NCBI GenBank assembly: GCA_963693305.1
Contig: OY855908.1
Span: 36,086,305 to 36,150,304, forward strand
Direction of reading: 5' to 3'
DNA: 64,000 nucleotides
Source: Meandrina meandrites
Lineage: Eukaryota; Cnidaria; Anthozoa; Scleractinia; Meandrinidae
Below are positions 35,259 through 46,554 of this stretch, piece by piece. Position 1 is the stretch's first letter. Every line of letters begins with the position of its first letter. The translations under genes and the position numbers were made by a program. The notes beneath the pieces were generated by a model, which was given only the letters and a program-made list of their open reading frames with translations, made no database searches and had not been told where the DNA came from.

Positions 35259-37470
35259 CTATTTGTCGGGGGCGCCACGCGGATAGGCCTGGGGACGAGG
35301 TTGATCATTTATCTTCTGAATTCTTAATGTTTTCCTCACGATGGAAAAGATAAGCTTTTTCAGAGCAGTAATATCATTCTTGGTTAATAGCAATGGTGTG
35401 TCACCAGACCTCTAAAAAGAAAGGAGAAAAAAAAACACCAAAAATATGGTAAGAGTTAAGGTCATTCCCCAGTATTGCATATGTTGGCAAGTCTCGATTT
35501 GTTAATTTTAATTTTGATTGGCTAAAAGGAAGTGCCAGTTTTTTCTACCAATCACAAAGCATACTTCTACAAAACCAAAGCAAATTACTAATTTTATTAA
35601 TTACTTTTGCAACTCAAGTGAAAACCGCTGTATCCAAGAAGCAAGAGTAAAATAATTGTTTTATAATCAACAACAACGGAATTGCAATATGGTTTTTGAG
35701 CTCCCTGGCTGTTCTCCAATGATGACGTGTTCCATATTTATGGTCCTTGGTATATACAAACAATAGCCTCCATTTGATGCGAAAATATGCATGGATATTT
35801 GTCTGTGGACATTATCTTTTCCAAGAAGCGAACAGTTTTCCGAGAGCAAAGCTCAAGGAAAACTGTGAGCTTCATGGAACAGATAAATTCCAAGGACAAA
35901 TATCCATGCAAATTTTTGAAACCAAATGGAGGCTATTGTTTTTATTATCCTTAAAATATTTTTTCACAAGGCTGCATTTTGGGAGACCTTTTCTCAAATT
36001 AATTCTGTTGGTGCTCAAAATATTATTAGTCTGTTCAAAATATTTAGTTCTATTAATTTTAACAATCTACTCAGGATAAAAGCTAACGTGCAAACGTTAA
36101 TCGCAAAGTTCGAAAATATATCACTTGGGGATATCATCTGACATTCCCCAGTTTTGGCTGCATCATTTGACATGTTAAGACCAATTGCGTGCACGCAAAA
36201 TATTTGGTAGATTATAAGAACTCACATCCCAAGGCCTGCAAACCAATTAAATGTGGAAATTGCAAATAACCTGGCTATTTTTTTAAAAAAATTAATGCAT
36301 ATCTTTATTATGCGTGACCTCTTCAGAACAGACACAAATGACACTTCTAACTAATTAAAAAATACTTTTGCTTTTATTTGGTTTTATGTAATGTTTAATT
36401 AAATTAATGACTTAAACTAAAGTAATTTTAAAAATGGGTTTGAAAGAATCACTTACCCCACTCTTTCCAAGTTGAGATAAATTCAGAAGTGTCTGCCATG
36501 CCTGGTCCGGAAGCTTTGCATGCAGCTTGAAGTATAGGAGAACCCATTCAGGAACTCTCATGCTTTGTAAGATCCTGGCGTGTGTTGGCGAGGAAAATAG
36601 ATCAGAAAAGCCTCTCTTCCCCTTAGTTTCCATGACGATGTCAACGATCTCGGAAAGTGTATCTCTGACTTGATCTTGGTCATGTTGATCGCCAAAAATA
36701 AAACTGTTTCCGAGAACGCAACCAATTGATTCTTTATACTTCTCAGCAACGTCGCTCAGAGAAGCCATCACTTGTCTGCATTTCCTTTGCACTCTTTTCT
36801 TTTTTGTTGTTTTTCCAATGGTAGGACTGTTCTTCGTTTCATCGATGGAGCTGCAGGAAGAGGATGGCGAAGTTGATGGCGACGAAGAGCACGAGGATTC
36901 CTGCTCCGAACAGGACGTCGAATCGAAACTTATCTCCATGTCACTCTCCAAATCGCTAATTTTAGCTTGGAGAGACTTAAGCTGCAGCTCAAGGGATTCA
37001 ATTTTAGCTTTTCTGTTCTCGAGTTCAATGTTGAGAGCCGAACATTGGCTTGGGCAGAAGTTCCCGCCAGAACCAAGATCGACCTTGCATTTGTCTTCAG
37101 CCTCGACATCTAGGGCGACTGAGTTTAACTTCGTCACCACTGGCTCAAATACGGGTGAGCAAAGCAGACCACCTGATGGAATTTCTTTTCGACGCAGAAG
37201 GCCAGCACATAGTCCAAATGTGGAAGCCACGTACAGGGTACTTGGCATTCTGTTGAACTTCGCCGTGTACGATGATTTGGCGGGCAAAAGTTCCCGCGCA
37301 GAAACACTTCGGATCTCGTCTGGAAATCTGCTAAATATGTCCCTCTTTGCGAAATCTGTAGGCCGCGCTCCACAGTTCTCCTTGGTAAGAATATACCAAT
37401 TCTTTCGCGGGTCAAGTGATGGACTTGTGACCCTCCAAAGATTGGAACCTTGAAAGGGCAAGGCTGCCAT
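35259..37470 (-). CDS. Coiled-coil protein of unknown function (two exons)
   Basis: Exon 1 is 36457-37470 and exon 2 is 35259-35411. The donor GGG|GTAAGT and acceptor TTTTTAG|AGGTCT join in phase 0, giving 388 residues. Residues ~140-185 form a heptad-like coil (NIELENRKAKIESLELQLKS onward), followed by a serine-rich acidic linker, a basic KKKRVQRK patch and a helical block with VMASLSDVAEKYKESIG and PEWVLLYFKLHAKLPD. Exon 2 adds TPLLLTKNDITALKKL and stops at TAG. The start ATG at 37468-37470 follows no clear earlier methionine. The start of the helicase gene lies only 96 bp downstream on the same strand. I do not recognise the family. The 1-kb intron contains a dispersed foldback repeat. Confidence 0.6.
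35745..36145. repeat. Dispersed foldback repeat, copy 1 (in intron)
   Basis: It starts with a ~190-bp imperfect palindrome (ACAATAGCCTCCATTTG... mirrored to AAATGGAGGCTATTG, with AGCGAACAGTTTTCCGAGAG inside). A further ~200 bp carries GGGAGACCTTTTCTCAAATT and TTAGTCTGTTCAAAATATTT. The same order recurs at 62565-62950. Confidence 0.75.
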
Positions 37471-37529
37471 CTTTGGTTCTTCTTTCTCGATCTCGTCGAG
37501 TCCGGCGCTTCAAATGGCTTACACATCAA

Positions 37530-38040
37530 ATGCATCATGATTTAACAATTTGAAAATCCCGCCTCAGTAGAATATTACCTTGATCGTAAAATTTTAACTT
37601 TTAAAAACAGCTAGCTGTACACAAACGTACACGATCTGCTGACGTGACAGCTAATAACAATGTAAACAATGGCTCCGAGTAGAGCCTCGCGTTTTGGAAG
37701 GCCCTGGGAACAAGGGAACGTTATTATCGGACTTATCGGCGTTGCGCGCCTTTTGTGTAGACAAGATCGGTTTTTTATTACCCGTAGAAGCTCCCGTTTG
37801 CTTCGTTTTTGGAAAGATGAAGTAAGGATCAAATGTTTTAATCTTGGCAGTCATTATTAGTATCTTAACAGCCTTTCGGGGTCGCAAAGTAAAAAGGCTC
37901 GCGCGATCGAAAGCGAATCCACGCGTGTGATCTGGATATCTGTTTTATTTGATACTTGTCTCCCGAAAGCCGCGCTAATTGATGTCTGTCGCCTTCAGTG
38001 GACACATTCCTCTAGCATCTTACAGCTCCTGCGGCGAATT
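37530..38040. other. Intergenic, no recognised gene
   Basis: A 63-codon + frame at 37669 is open but unrecognised and is not supported as a gene. Confidence 0.4.
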
Positions 38041-39600
38041 TTTTTCGAGGCCTAAGTTCGTCGGTTAAATACACATTATGGTGTTATTTCAAAGTGTTTA
38101 GTCAACACAATGTCTGCATCTCGGTTCATTTATCGTTATCATGCAAAAAGCGTGTTTTAAATATATTTGCGATTTATTTGAAATCAAACATACAAAATTT
38201 TTTTTATTCCGGCTGTATATTTGATGTGCATTACATCATAGTTTCAGATACTAGTGTTAGTTTTTTTACGTCAAATCTGATATCGTGAAGAATTCAAGTT
38301 TAACTGATTTTGTGTTTTTCTGTTTATCGTTACCATGGAAATATCGATTTTCCTAAAAAATATATAATTTCAAACTTCAATTCAACTCAAAGTTTGCTAA
38401 ACGGCCATTTGAAAATATTAGGTATGTTCCAGAAAAAACTGTATTGAGACACCTTAAAGCGTTGTTATTAAAATTTTCCGATATCATTGGAAGAAGAATG
38501 GCGAAAATGGCAGCTGCTAACATATGATTACTTCATGATGTAGGAGGTTGTCGCGCAACGAGAGAATAATGTCAAGGGATAAATTTTGCGAGAATTATTT
38601 GAATCACTTTATTGTTTTTCTTTGCGTATATTGTACCGGACAATTGCCTTGAGGCAAGAAAAACGTTTTACCATATCTCTTCTACACTTCATAAACTAAA
38701 GGGTTTTAAAATTTGTTCATATTGCCAGGGTTGTGTTAGACATTGCCTCGCTTCTTCGTTCGAATATATTGTAATTTGTAAAGTGGGCGATTCTCTAATT
38801 ACGTTTTTTTTTAATTCAGTATTAATTAAATCGGAAATAAATTTTGTCGCTAATGGAAGTTTCAATTCCGTTTCTCAATGAAAGAAATGTAGTATGCAAA
38901 CATCTGGTTAAGATGTCTTTGACTTTACTAAGTGAAATAGAAATTTGTTTGAAGCACAATCTCTAAAGAATCGAATACATGTAAATTTATTTTTTAGTTA
39001 TGCTGTAATTTTCTCACTGAATTCTCATTTTGCCTTACTTACTTATCAAACTAAATTTTGTAATAAGAATTTGAGTATTATCTGGGTTTTCATAAAAACA
39101 CCAGGAGGAATATTCCTTTGGAGCCCAATGCTGACAGCTGTAATCTTGTTTTGCTACTTTCTCGATCGTTCACAGAGCTTTGTTTTTTGTCACGTAAAAC
39201 GAAATTTATAACGAGTAGCTCTGCGCAATAGAATGTGGTGATCATTTCTCTCGCGGTACTTTTAAATTTTCGCGATTTTACATTTTACGTAGCAATTAAA
39301 ATTCGCGATTGTTTTGCTCGTCGCGGAACAGATCAAAGGGTTGCAGTTATTAATGTTCATATTTAAATTTTTGTTGCAGATGTGTTCAAAATTATTACTC
39401 GGTTTTAAGTTCGGGTCAGAAATGTTGGTAATGTTGTTAAGAAAAGAACGATTCGAGAAGCACGTAAAATCTCTAATATTCATCACAAATAGTTCATCAC
39501 AGAGAAGCGTTTTATATTTTTAATTTCAAATTTTCTGATTAATTTTATATTCTTTGTTGCAGCTGTTGCTAAAAACATTCGACTCATCTAGGAAAGATCG
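38040..39600. repeat. Ghost copy of the receptor unit without a receptor
   Basis: The left part (GGTTAAATACACATTATGGT at about 38065) matches the 3' flank at 41661. The right part (about 38500-38640: ATATGATTACTTCATGATGT, AGAGAATAATGTCA) and 39290-39450 (AATTAAAATTCGCGATTGTT, GGAACAGATCAAAGGGTTG) match the 5' flank at 42840-43200. Between them only ~330 bp remain where a ~1-kb receptor would be. Confidence 0.6.
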
Positions 39601-39991
39601 TAGCGACTCTGCTTACAGTCTACGGTAAAAACAGTTGCAGTAATTGTTCGTTCAGTGGGGAACCGCCAAGCTTACAATTAGCCGTTTATAGGAGCTCCGC
39701 GTTATTTCGACCACCCATTCCTTTTGCCCGAAAAAACCCTCCGTCAGTTTGTTTCTAAAAACCCCGTTAATACGACAATTCAGACCTTCATTATTGCGCG
39801 GATCAACAGCAGCTCCTAACTTTCATTTGCGTTATGAATTTCGCTTCTTATACTTGGCATAAGAAAAAGAAAATAGAAATGGTCACTATTCTGTAACTAG
39901 CTTGTAAAAGAAAAATTATTTTTTATTTTTTTTATTCTTATATTAACATGCCAAAACTATAGTTGAAAGTTTGGAAATATAACTTTTTGAG

Positions 39992-40387
39992 ATGTCAATC
40001 AACAACGGAGGGAAGACTATCCTTTTATTAGACAACCTTTTATTAAGTGACAGTTTAAGTAAAATTCAACACCTGCTGCCGCATTTTAAAACATTTTGCG
40101 ACATGTCTTGTGAGAGTTTTCTCAACCCGACCGAGTTCGTTTATTCCATTCGTGTGTTGCTTGAAGATATTCCAGAATGTTTTTCATCGAAATGCTCAAA
40201 GAATTTCAATAAGTGTTATCATTTATATTCTTTGTTGAGGCTCTGTGCTACAACATTTCCGCGAATTCTCGTTCGACATAGTATTATTACTATATCGCAA
40301 ACCGCAGGGCATTTGCTCGGACATTTGATCGGCACTCTTGGATATTTGAGTGATACATTTATTAAGCTTTTAGAAAACTTCTATTGA
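39992..40387 (+). CDS. Hypothetical 131-residue ORF
   Basis: An ATG-started open frame (MSINNGGKTILLLDNLLLSD) with cysteine-rich middle and hydrophobic tail (GHLLGHLIGTLGYL). I recognise no domain. It has no visible splice partner, and the surrounding sequence is repeat-derived, so it may be chance. It is listed because it is the longest otherwise unexplained frame in 38-41 kb. Confidence 0.2.
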   Translation: MSINNGGKTILLLDNLLLSDSLSKIQHLLPHFKTFCDMSCESFLNPTEFVYSIRVLLEDIPECFSSKCSKNFNKCYHLYSLLRLCATTFPRILVRHSIITISQTAGHLLGHLIGTLGYLSDTFIKLLENFY

Positions 40388-40679
40388 CCATCTTTTGCCA
40401 GTCCATTATGCCAGTCCATTAACGCACAAAAAGATAGTTTTAAACCAATATCTTTCTACTCGTGCCTGTTAGTTAACTTCTTAGGTCTCGCGTGGCCTTA
40501 TTTAGATTATGAACCAGATTATTTCGTGAATTTTACATAAGGCGAGAGGGAATTTTCCTTCGCAGACAGTTACATTGCGGGCTTATTTGTGAAGTAACGG
40601 CAAAACGCGTAACGCTCCCACTCTACATCACGGAAGGTGATTTGAAAAGAGTATTCGAGTTCCCTTCCAAAATCGTATA

Positions 40680-41640
40680 ACAGGACGGAGTACATACGGT
40701 CTGAGGGGCCACATACACGCACTACACGTGATTACAACATAGACAACGCAGACAACAAACGATTTTAATAATGACATGGAACAATATTATCCAACTTTGA
40801 AAAGCTAAAATCCCGAATAGAATAAATTCACTTTACGTGCTTTTTATTTGTGTAGTATGTTGGCCTCCTAAATTAAGAAAATTACAAGTTGATTTTCTAA
40901 ATATACAAGTAACTACAGAACTGTTTTAAAGCCGTGCTTCAAAGAACGATTAAAAACGTCATTCGGCAAAGCCATTAAGTGTAAATTGAAGAAGATAAAA
41001 AGCTATTTTTAAAGAATAAATCTACAAAATGTACAGAGTTTACAAGAACTACAAAATAACGAATTGAATTAAAGCTCAGTATCCAAAGAAACGAGTTCAA
41101 AGCCGTTCTTTGCCGTTTCTAAATGTACATCAACTCAAATAAAATAAATGTCAGGTCTACTGAAACTTCCTTTGAACGTCAGAAAATTACACAGAAATTT
41201 TATAATGAAACCACTAAATCGAAGTAGAGTTAGTGTCCAAAGAACGGTTAAAAACCGTTCTGTGCAAAGTTTTTTTTTGTAACTGTACGTTGAATCAAAT
41301 ACCGCGGATGCAGTTTTGAAGAAGTATCATCATATTAGAGAAAGATCTTACTTGATCTTCCTTTTTTCAATTCGACGCTGCATAACTTAAGAGTTTGTAT
41401 TTATGTACCAGTTCATGCTATTCTAAACCTTTTTCGTTCGCAAGTGTTTTATAAATACTGGAGAGCTGTGCCCTGTAATACAACTGAATGTTTTTGACTA
41501 AAAAGAAACTGGGGGTTTTTGCCTGCTTTGTTTAAGTAAAATTTGTGACCATTTAGTGCGTAATAATAGATGCCGTTATGGGTGGAATTATCCGTTTCTA
41601 GCATTTTAAAATAAACGCCATTAGCCACCACACATCTTTT
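40680..41640. repeat. 3' flank of receptor copy C
   Basis: It begins with a degraded CACGTG-core repeat (GGTCTGAGGGGCC, CACGTGATTACAACAT). It continues with the CAAAGAACGrTTAAAA words and AAAACCGTTCTGTGCAAA. The 3' flanks of the young copies (54735-55660 and 59510-60440) align to it, with an extra 171-bp MITE in those. Confidence 0.65.
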
Positions 41641-41730
41641 TGGTCATTTCAAGAAAGGTAGGTTAAATACACATTGTGGTGTTAGTTCGAAGAAACTTTG
41701 CGATTTATTCGATAATTATCAAAAAAGCGA

Positions 41731-42696
41731 TCAGAAACATCTAAGGAGATACTTTAGTGCTTGGCGATATTTTCCACTGAAAATAAAACAGATGCAAGGA
41801 TTTATAGCACAATTTGCTATAGCTATAAAATAAGCAACATAATAGAAGTGTTGGAAACCACAAGACCATATGTCGGTTACAAGGACGATCAGAATCGATC
41901 CGATACTGCTGGGCAGCCAGCATACTGTAAACCCTAACACAATAGCAATGGCCATCTTTAGCACATTTCGCTCCCTTTTCTCGCGTTGCTGTCTCGCGTT
42001 GACTGGTTGCTCGCCTAGAATCGCCAGCGACTTGACCTTTAAATAAATGATAGTGTAAAGTATGGCTATCATTACTATAGGGGTGCAAAAGAACACAATC
42101 ATTATCGCTAACGTGTAATTTTTAAATGACGAGGACTCTCCAAAGGCTTCATTCCACTTCTCTTCACACGTCAGCATTCCCGGATATTCAACAAGTTTCA
42201 TGGCAAAAAAATCTGGGGACCAAACAGCCATCGCGACGATCCAAGTGGCGAGAATGAAGAACGGGCACAGCTTTGAACTGACGAGTGGGGAACGGAGGGG
42301 AAATACCACAGCTCCAAATCGATCCACTGCTATCAGAACCAGGCTCTGAATAGACACAGTCATCGAGACACGTTCTAAGAAGTTACACAGCTTACATAAA
42401 GCCTGACCAAGAGGGCCACTGATCAGCCAGGAGCCAACGTACAACCCTGTTAGAGCGCGAGGGAACAGGAAAATCGGATACAGCAGATCGGACATGGCCA
42501 TGTTTACGATTAAAAAGTTGATCGGTGTTCTCATGGTCTTCGTCTTGTAGACAATTATTCCGATGAAGATGTTTCCAGCCAGCGAAACAACAAAGATCAG
42601 GCAGTAAGCGACGGCTGATCCGATTTTTTCTGCTGTAGGATTGATGCAACTCAATAGCTGTGTCCCATTCGTCGTTGTGTTCATGTTTGCAGCCAT
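41731..42696 (-). CDS. Class A GPCR, neuropeptide-receptor-like, copy C
   Basis: A 321-residue intronless receptor with two to three N-terminal glycosylation motifs (NTTT, NGT), NFLIVNMAMSDLLYP in TM2, the TM3 cysteine ALCKL with ECL2 LTCEEKW, AVDRFGAVVFP (DRF) after TM3, CWLP in TM6 and NPCICFIFS in TM7. It is close kin of the receptors at 55749 and 60533 and more distant kin of 16760. ECL3 reads LVTDIWSCG, where the others differ. The frame is intact with no disabling changes. It signals from the plasma membrane, and the ligand is unknown. Confidence 0.9.
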   Translation of the reverse strand: MAANMNTTTNGTQLLSCINPTAEKIGSAVAYCLIFVVSLAGNIFIGIIVYKTKTMRTPINFLIVNMAMSDLLYPIFLFPRALTGLYVGSWLISGPLGQALCKLCNFLERVSMTVSIQSLVLIAVDRFGAVVFPLRSPLVSSKLCPFFILATWIVAMAVWSPDFFAMKLVEYPGMLTCEEKWNEAFGESSSFKNYTLAIMIVFFCTPIVMIAILYTIIYLKVKSLAILGEQPVNARQQREKRERNVLKMAIAIVLGFTVCWLPSSIGSILIVLVTDIWSCGFQHFYYVAYFIAIANCAINPCICFIFSGKYRQALKYLLRCF

Positions 42697-43190
42697 TCTC
42701 GTAGCTCAGGTTCTTATTCAGCTTTTTCTCTCACAAATGGTGTTTTATCTGGCTTGCTAACTGCCTTGGTATTAAATATTCTTCCAAGGCGGGAATAATT
42801 GTTTGGTTTCTATGGGGTAATTCAAACGTAAGCAATTTGCATATGATTATTTCATGATGTTTTCGCACATCCAGAGAATAATGTCATGGTGATAGTTTTT
42901 GCGAGAACTTTATCACTTAACTCTTTTTTGTTTTTGCATCTTATGGCTTGTGTGTGCATGACTTGCTTATTTCTCTCACCGGCGATACTTTCAAATATTC
43001 TCGATCTCATATCAGTTTCCAGGGTTTCGTGTCGATTAAAATTCGCAATTGTTTTGGTTGTCGCAGAACAGATGAAAGGGTTGTCGTTTTTAATGTTCAT
43101 ATTTACGTTTTTGCTGCAAATTTGTATAAAAAACTAGCTTTTAGTACAGGTCAGTATTGTTATGCAAATATTCAATTTATTAAGAAAAAC
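42697..43190 (-). promoter_or_regulatory. Conserved 5' flank shared by receptor copies
   Basis: The block upstream of the ATG (GTAGCTCAGGTTCTTATTCA, CTCACAAATGGTGTTTTATC, GGCTTGCTAAC) is retained in all receptor copies, in part even at 17.8 kb. On the coding strand it includes AGATAAAACACC, a weak TATA-like stretch. Its conservation could reflect shared promoter function or simply shared ancestry. Confidence 0.4.
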
Positions 43191-43811
43191 GATTCCAGAA
43201 GCACCTCGATAGTTGGCACCACAGCTGTCACCGCTGTTGATCAGTTTTTTCAGCGCATACGTTAAGTAATACAATTAATTAATTTGCTTAATATTTTGGC
43301 TCTTCTATTTGCTTAATTGTTTTTTGTTTTGAACGTTAACGAAAAAAAAAAACACTCGCTAGCGGCTCGTGTTTTCTTCTCTTCGTAAAGGTGGATCAAA
43401 GACACGTGCAATTTGATAGAAACTTGTTGAAGCCAAGGGAATAGGCAAAACAATTAAATGTTATCGGCAACTTATCCCGTCCGATGAAAGGATTCCACAC
43501 ATTGGAGTGTTACTTGTCGATAACTTAGTCAGGCCAGCAAAGGGCTTGGGGACAAACGTTCACTACGCATGCTCACTGACAACGCAGCAGCTTTTGTCGT
43601 CGACAACTAAACCAATGATTCCCACAAACTTGAAAAACAGTCAAAACGTACTTATCGACAACGATTAGTTGTCGACAACACAACTAAAGCAGTTTCCCTT
43701 TTCGAAAAGGGAAACTGCCTAGTTTCAACGACTAAAACTTAAGCGTTTTGTTGTCGACAACTCGTCTCACACGCTACGTTTTTTACTTGTAGATAACAAG
43801 TTATCAATAAC

Positions 43812-43878
<67 letters not shown>

Positions 43879-43880
43879 GC
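43190..43880. other. Insertion specific to copy C, rich in GTCGACAAC words
   Basis: Relative to the copies at 57.2 and 62.1 kb, about 690 bp are extra here. It has repeated GTTGTCGACAAC-type palindromes (near 43580, 43655, 43672 and 43753), a perfect 30-bp palindrome GCAGTTTCCCTTTTCGAAAA... centred near 43703, and an (AAT)n tract. Confidence 0.55.
43804..43877 (+). repeat. (AAT)n microsatellite
   Basis: About 24 uninterrupted AAT/ATA triplets. Confidence 0.95.
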
Positions 43881-44190
43881 TGTCGACAACTAAGCCCTCG
43901 CAGTTTACTTTTTGTTGTTTTGCTATTTGTCTTTTTTTGTGTCAGTTTTAATAAAAAAATTTAGCCTGCGCAAATAGTTTTTGTTTCTTAAGGGCCGATT
44001 CGCACTAGCGGACAAGTTTTAAATGTCATAACATTTTTGACAAAAACAAAATTGTTGCGACAAGTCAGAGACATTTTGAAGAAAACAAAAGGTGTAGTTA
44101 TTAGTACAATGGTCTACAATAGCTCTGCACGTTCTTCTGGCATCCTTGTACATTTCTCGGCACGGTCGTCTTGTGCCAAACATCAAATAA

Positions 44191-45183
44191 CAGGACGTAA
44201 CAAATCGATAATTTCGATACTCGATAAAAATCGATTGTAATCGATCGTAATCGATACTACTCAATCGAGTAATATCGGAAATCGATCGAAATCGATCGTC
44301 AACATTTTTGTGATTATCGATTTTAATCGAAAATGATCGATTTCAATCGAAAACGATCGATTTCAGTCCAAAACTATCAATTGCTGAGGACGGATTCATC
44401 TTTCCTTGCACGGCCGCAAAGACATGGTGTCTTCCAAATGAGTTTTGAATACAAATGACGGACCTACACACGGATTTACTAGTAATTAATGCTGCTTCTC
44501 AAGACTTTCGAAAACAAAAATGGTAATGTACAGTATTGTTTCGAATATGGATAGAATTTTAGCCATTGAGACGAGCCATCAAATAAAATCAAAACTTTCG
44601 CTTTTAGCGTGAACATGTGAATAATTAATTCTTCGCTTTTAATTTTCGATATTTCGACGCTTTTGAATATATTTCTTGGCTTCATTTTAGATGAAATTTA
44701 ATTCGAGACAAAGTTTCTTTCAAGTTTCTTTCATTTTTCAATCTTTAGTTCGGAATTTTAGGCGAACAGATTTGACACGCACGTGTTGTTATCTGATACG
44801 CATCTTGCGGAGATTTTGCTTCGTTGTTTATTAGCCGCTTTGTTTTGAGTTGTGTTTATCGGTTTAGAAAATTCCTACAATGCTTCAGAAAATACAAGGG
44901 AGTATGTTTATTAATATTAAAAGTTTAAGGAAAGCGTAGAAAGCGTTGCTAGTGTTCATTTAGTAGCAGGAATCTGTAGTTTTGTAAGCGCGATTTTAGG
45001 AGTTTCACGCCGTTTCAACCTTCAGGCATCAATGGGTCAATCGATTATGTCGGAATTTTTGTGATTATCGATTTCAATCGATTAAATTAACTAATCAATC
45101 GACAAGTATCGATCAATTTCGAGTAGTATCGATTAATCGATTAGCTTTCCGATGATCGATTTCGATCGATTTGTTACGTCCTG
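44191..45183. mobile_element. Nested 993-bp MITE with TCGAT-rich subterminal arrays
   Basis: Perfect 19-bp inverted ends (CAGGACGTAACAAATCGAT) and a 7-bp duplication CAAATAA on each side (44184-44190, 45184-45190). The other arm of the host element shows the uninterrupted site CATCAAATAATCAGGC. About 160 bp at the left end and about 120 bp at the right end repeat AATCGAT/TCGATCG words. CA-type ends with a 7-bp duplication recall P-type or hAT elements. Confidence 0.85.
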
Positions 45184-45345
45184 CAAATAATCAGGCAGGT
45201 CCACGTGGTGAAAAATGTTAAAACGATTTGCATTTGAAGTGCGCGTGTACTGATGTTTTTGTGCATGTGCGGCGAAAATGTCGCAAAAAAACTATTTCTT
45301 TTCCCCTCCATTTATTGGCAAAAAACTGGTTCCCTCCGCATTCTT

Positions 45346-45823
45346 TTGTTCCAGCCCCGGTATTACCATCCTTCCACGACCTCACCTCGGCACACAAACG
45401 TGTTTTGCCGCCTATCGTGGAAAAGTTTCGCGTTTTGTTTTTTAGTACAATCCAGACCAAACACAATAGCCAATCAAGAACGTATTGTTATCTGGCATTG
45501 CGAGGGGCGTTGGAATGCGACTTGTCATGAATTGTCCTGCCTTGAGGCAGGACATCGGCCTCTTTGAATATTTGCCGTTTTGACAAATTTGCACTTTTCC
45601 AACAAAGGGACCGATGTCCTGCCTCAAGGCAGGACAAGTCATGACAAGTCGCATTCCAACGCCCCTCATAATACCAGATAACAATACGGTCTTGATTGGC
45701 TATTGTGTTTGGCCTGGATTGTACTAAAAAACAAAACGCGAAACTTTTCCACGATAGGCGGCAAAACACGTTTGTGTGCCGAGGTGAGGTCGTGGAAGGA
45801 TGGTAATACCGGGGCTGGAACAA
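45346..45823. repeat. 478-bp near-perfect palindrome
   Basis: The two arms, about 226 bp each, are nearly identical inverse copies from TTGTTCCAGCCCCGGTATT to GACATCGG, with a loop of about 30 bp (45572-45601). Each arm also contains the smaller palindrome GTCCTGCCTTGAGGCAGGAC. It interrupts the inverted repeat of the host element. It is likely a long foldback element. Confidence 0.85.
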
Positions 45824-46554
45824 CATGACGAGCTTTGCCCTCAAAAAAATTCTGCCCAGGAGGTCGTTTAATCTTGTACAAGACTTGTCATCGCATGCCA
45901 GGAAATGTGACATGAAACTGGACCGCAGATCTTTTCTTTTGTCACGCAGTCTCTGCATTTGTGGTCTCATGTGGTCGTAATGTATTCAGTGACTATTCAG
46001 TAAATCCTCTTATGGAGTTTTCCTCGTTTAAGTGCTATTATACAGGCGTTTGCGAGACTTCAAAGCTATTGTGCCCAAAAATTTTCCTGGCAACACTATC
46101 AAATCTAAGCTGGCATTTTTATATCGGTACTACACGAGATTGACCGAGACTGGAAATACATCATTGATTATCCATAACAAAGCCGCGCGTATAAATCGTC
46201 TTTGGTAAGTTGCATTTGTACATGTATACACTGTATGCAAGCCGAGGAAAATTGACATCAGTAATAGCTGGATCAAAAGTATTTTCGACAAGCGGTAATA
46301 AGAAGAATGCACGAATAGCACGAGAAGTGGCCGTGGCGCTTTTAAGGACTCCATTCTAATTTATTTCTTGACTAATCTGCTTGAATTGAGGAGCATCTTA
46401 ACGCATCTTCGTTTCATTTTCTTTGTAATATAGTTCTCGCTATGTTGCAAGTGTAGACGATTGCAAACCCACGGCCAGAAGTCGACGGCCAGGAATATGC
46501 AAGCGTTTTGTCTAATGAATATAAAAGATTCGGCATTTTCGTCTTTCGATCATT

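Noticed and set aside
39610..39800. Pogo-like terminus (CAGTGGGGAACCGCC)
   Set aside because: Only one end is recognisable; no matching inverted end was found.
42392..42649. Frames on the same strand but other phase within receptors (also 56434-56667, 61218-61451)
   Set aside because: They are conserved only because the receptors are duplicated, and they overlap TM-coding sequence fully.
45228..45970. Several 70-160 codon frames in the palindrome
   Set aside because: The same protein pieces occur on both strands because the DNA is palindromic; no start or domain evidence.
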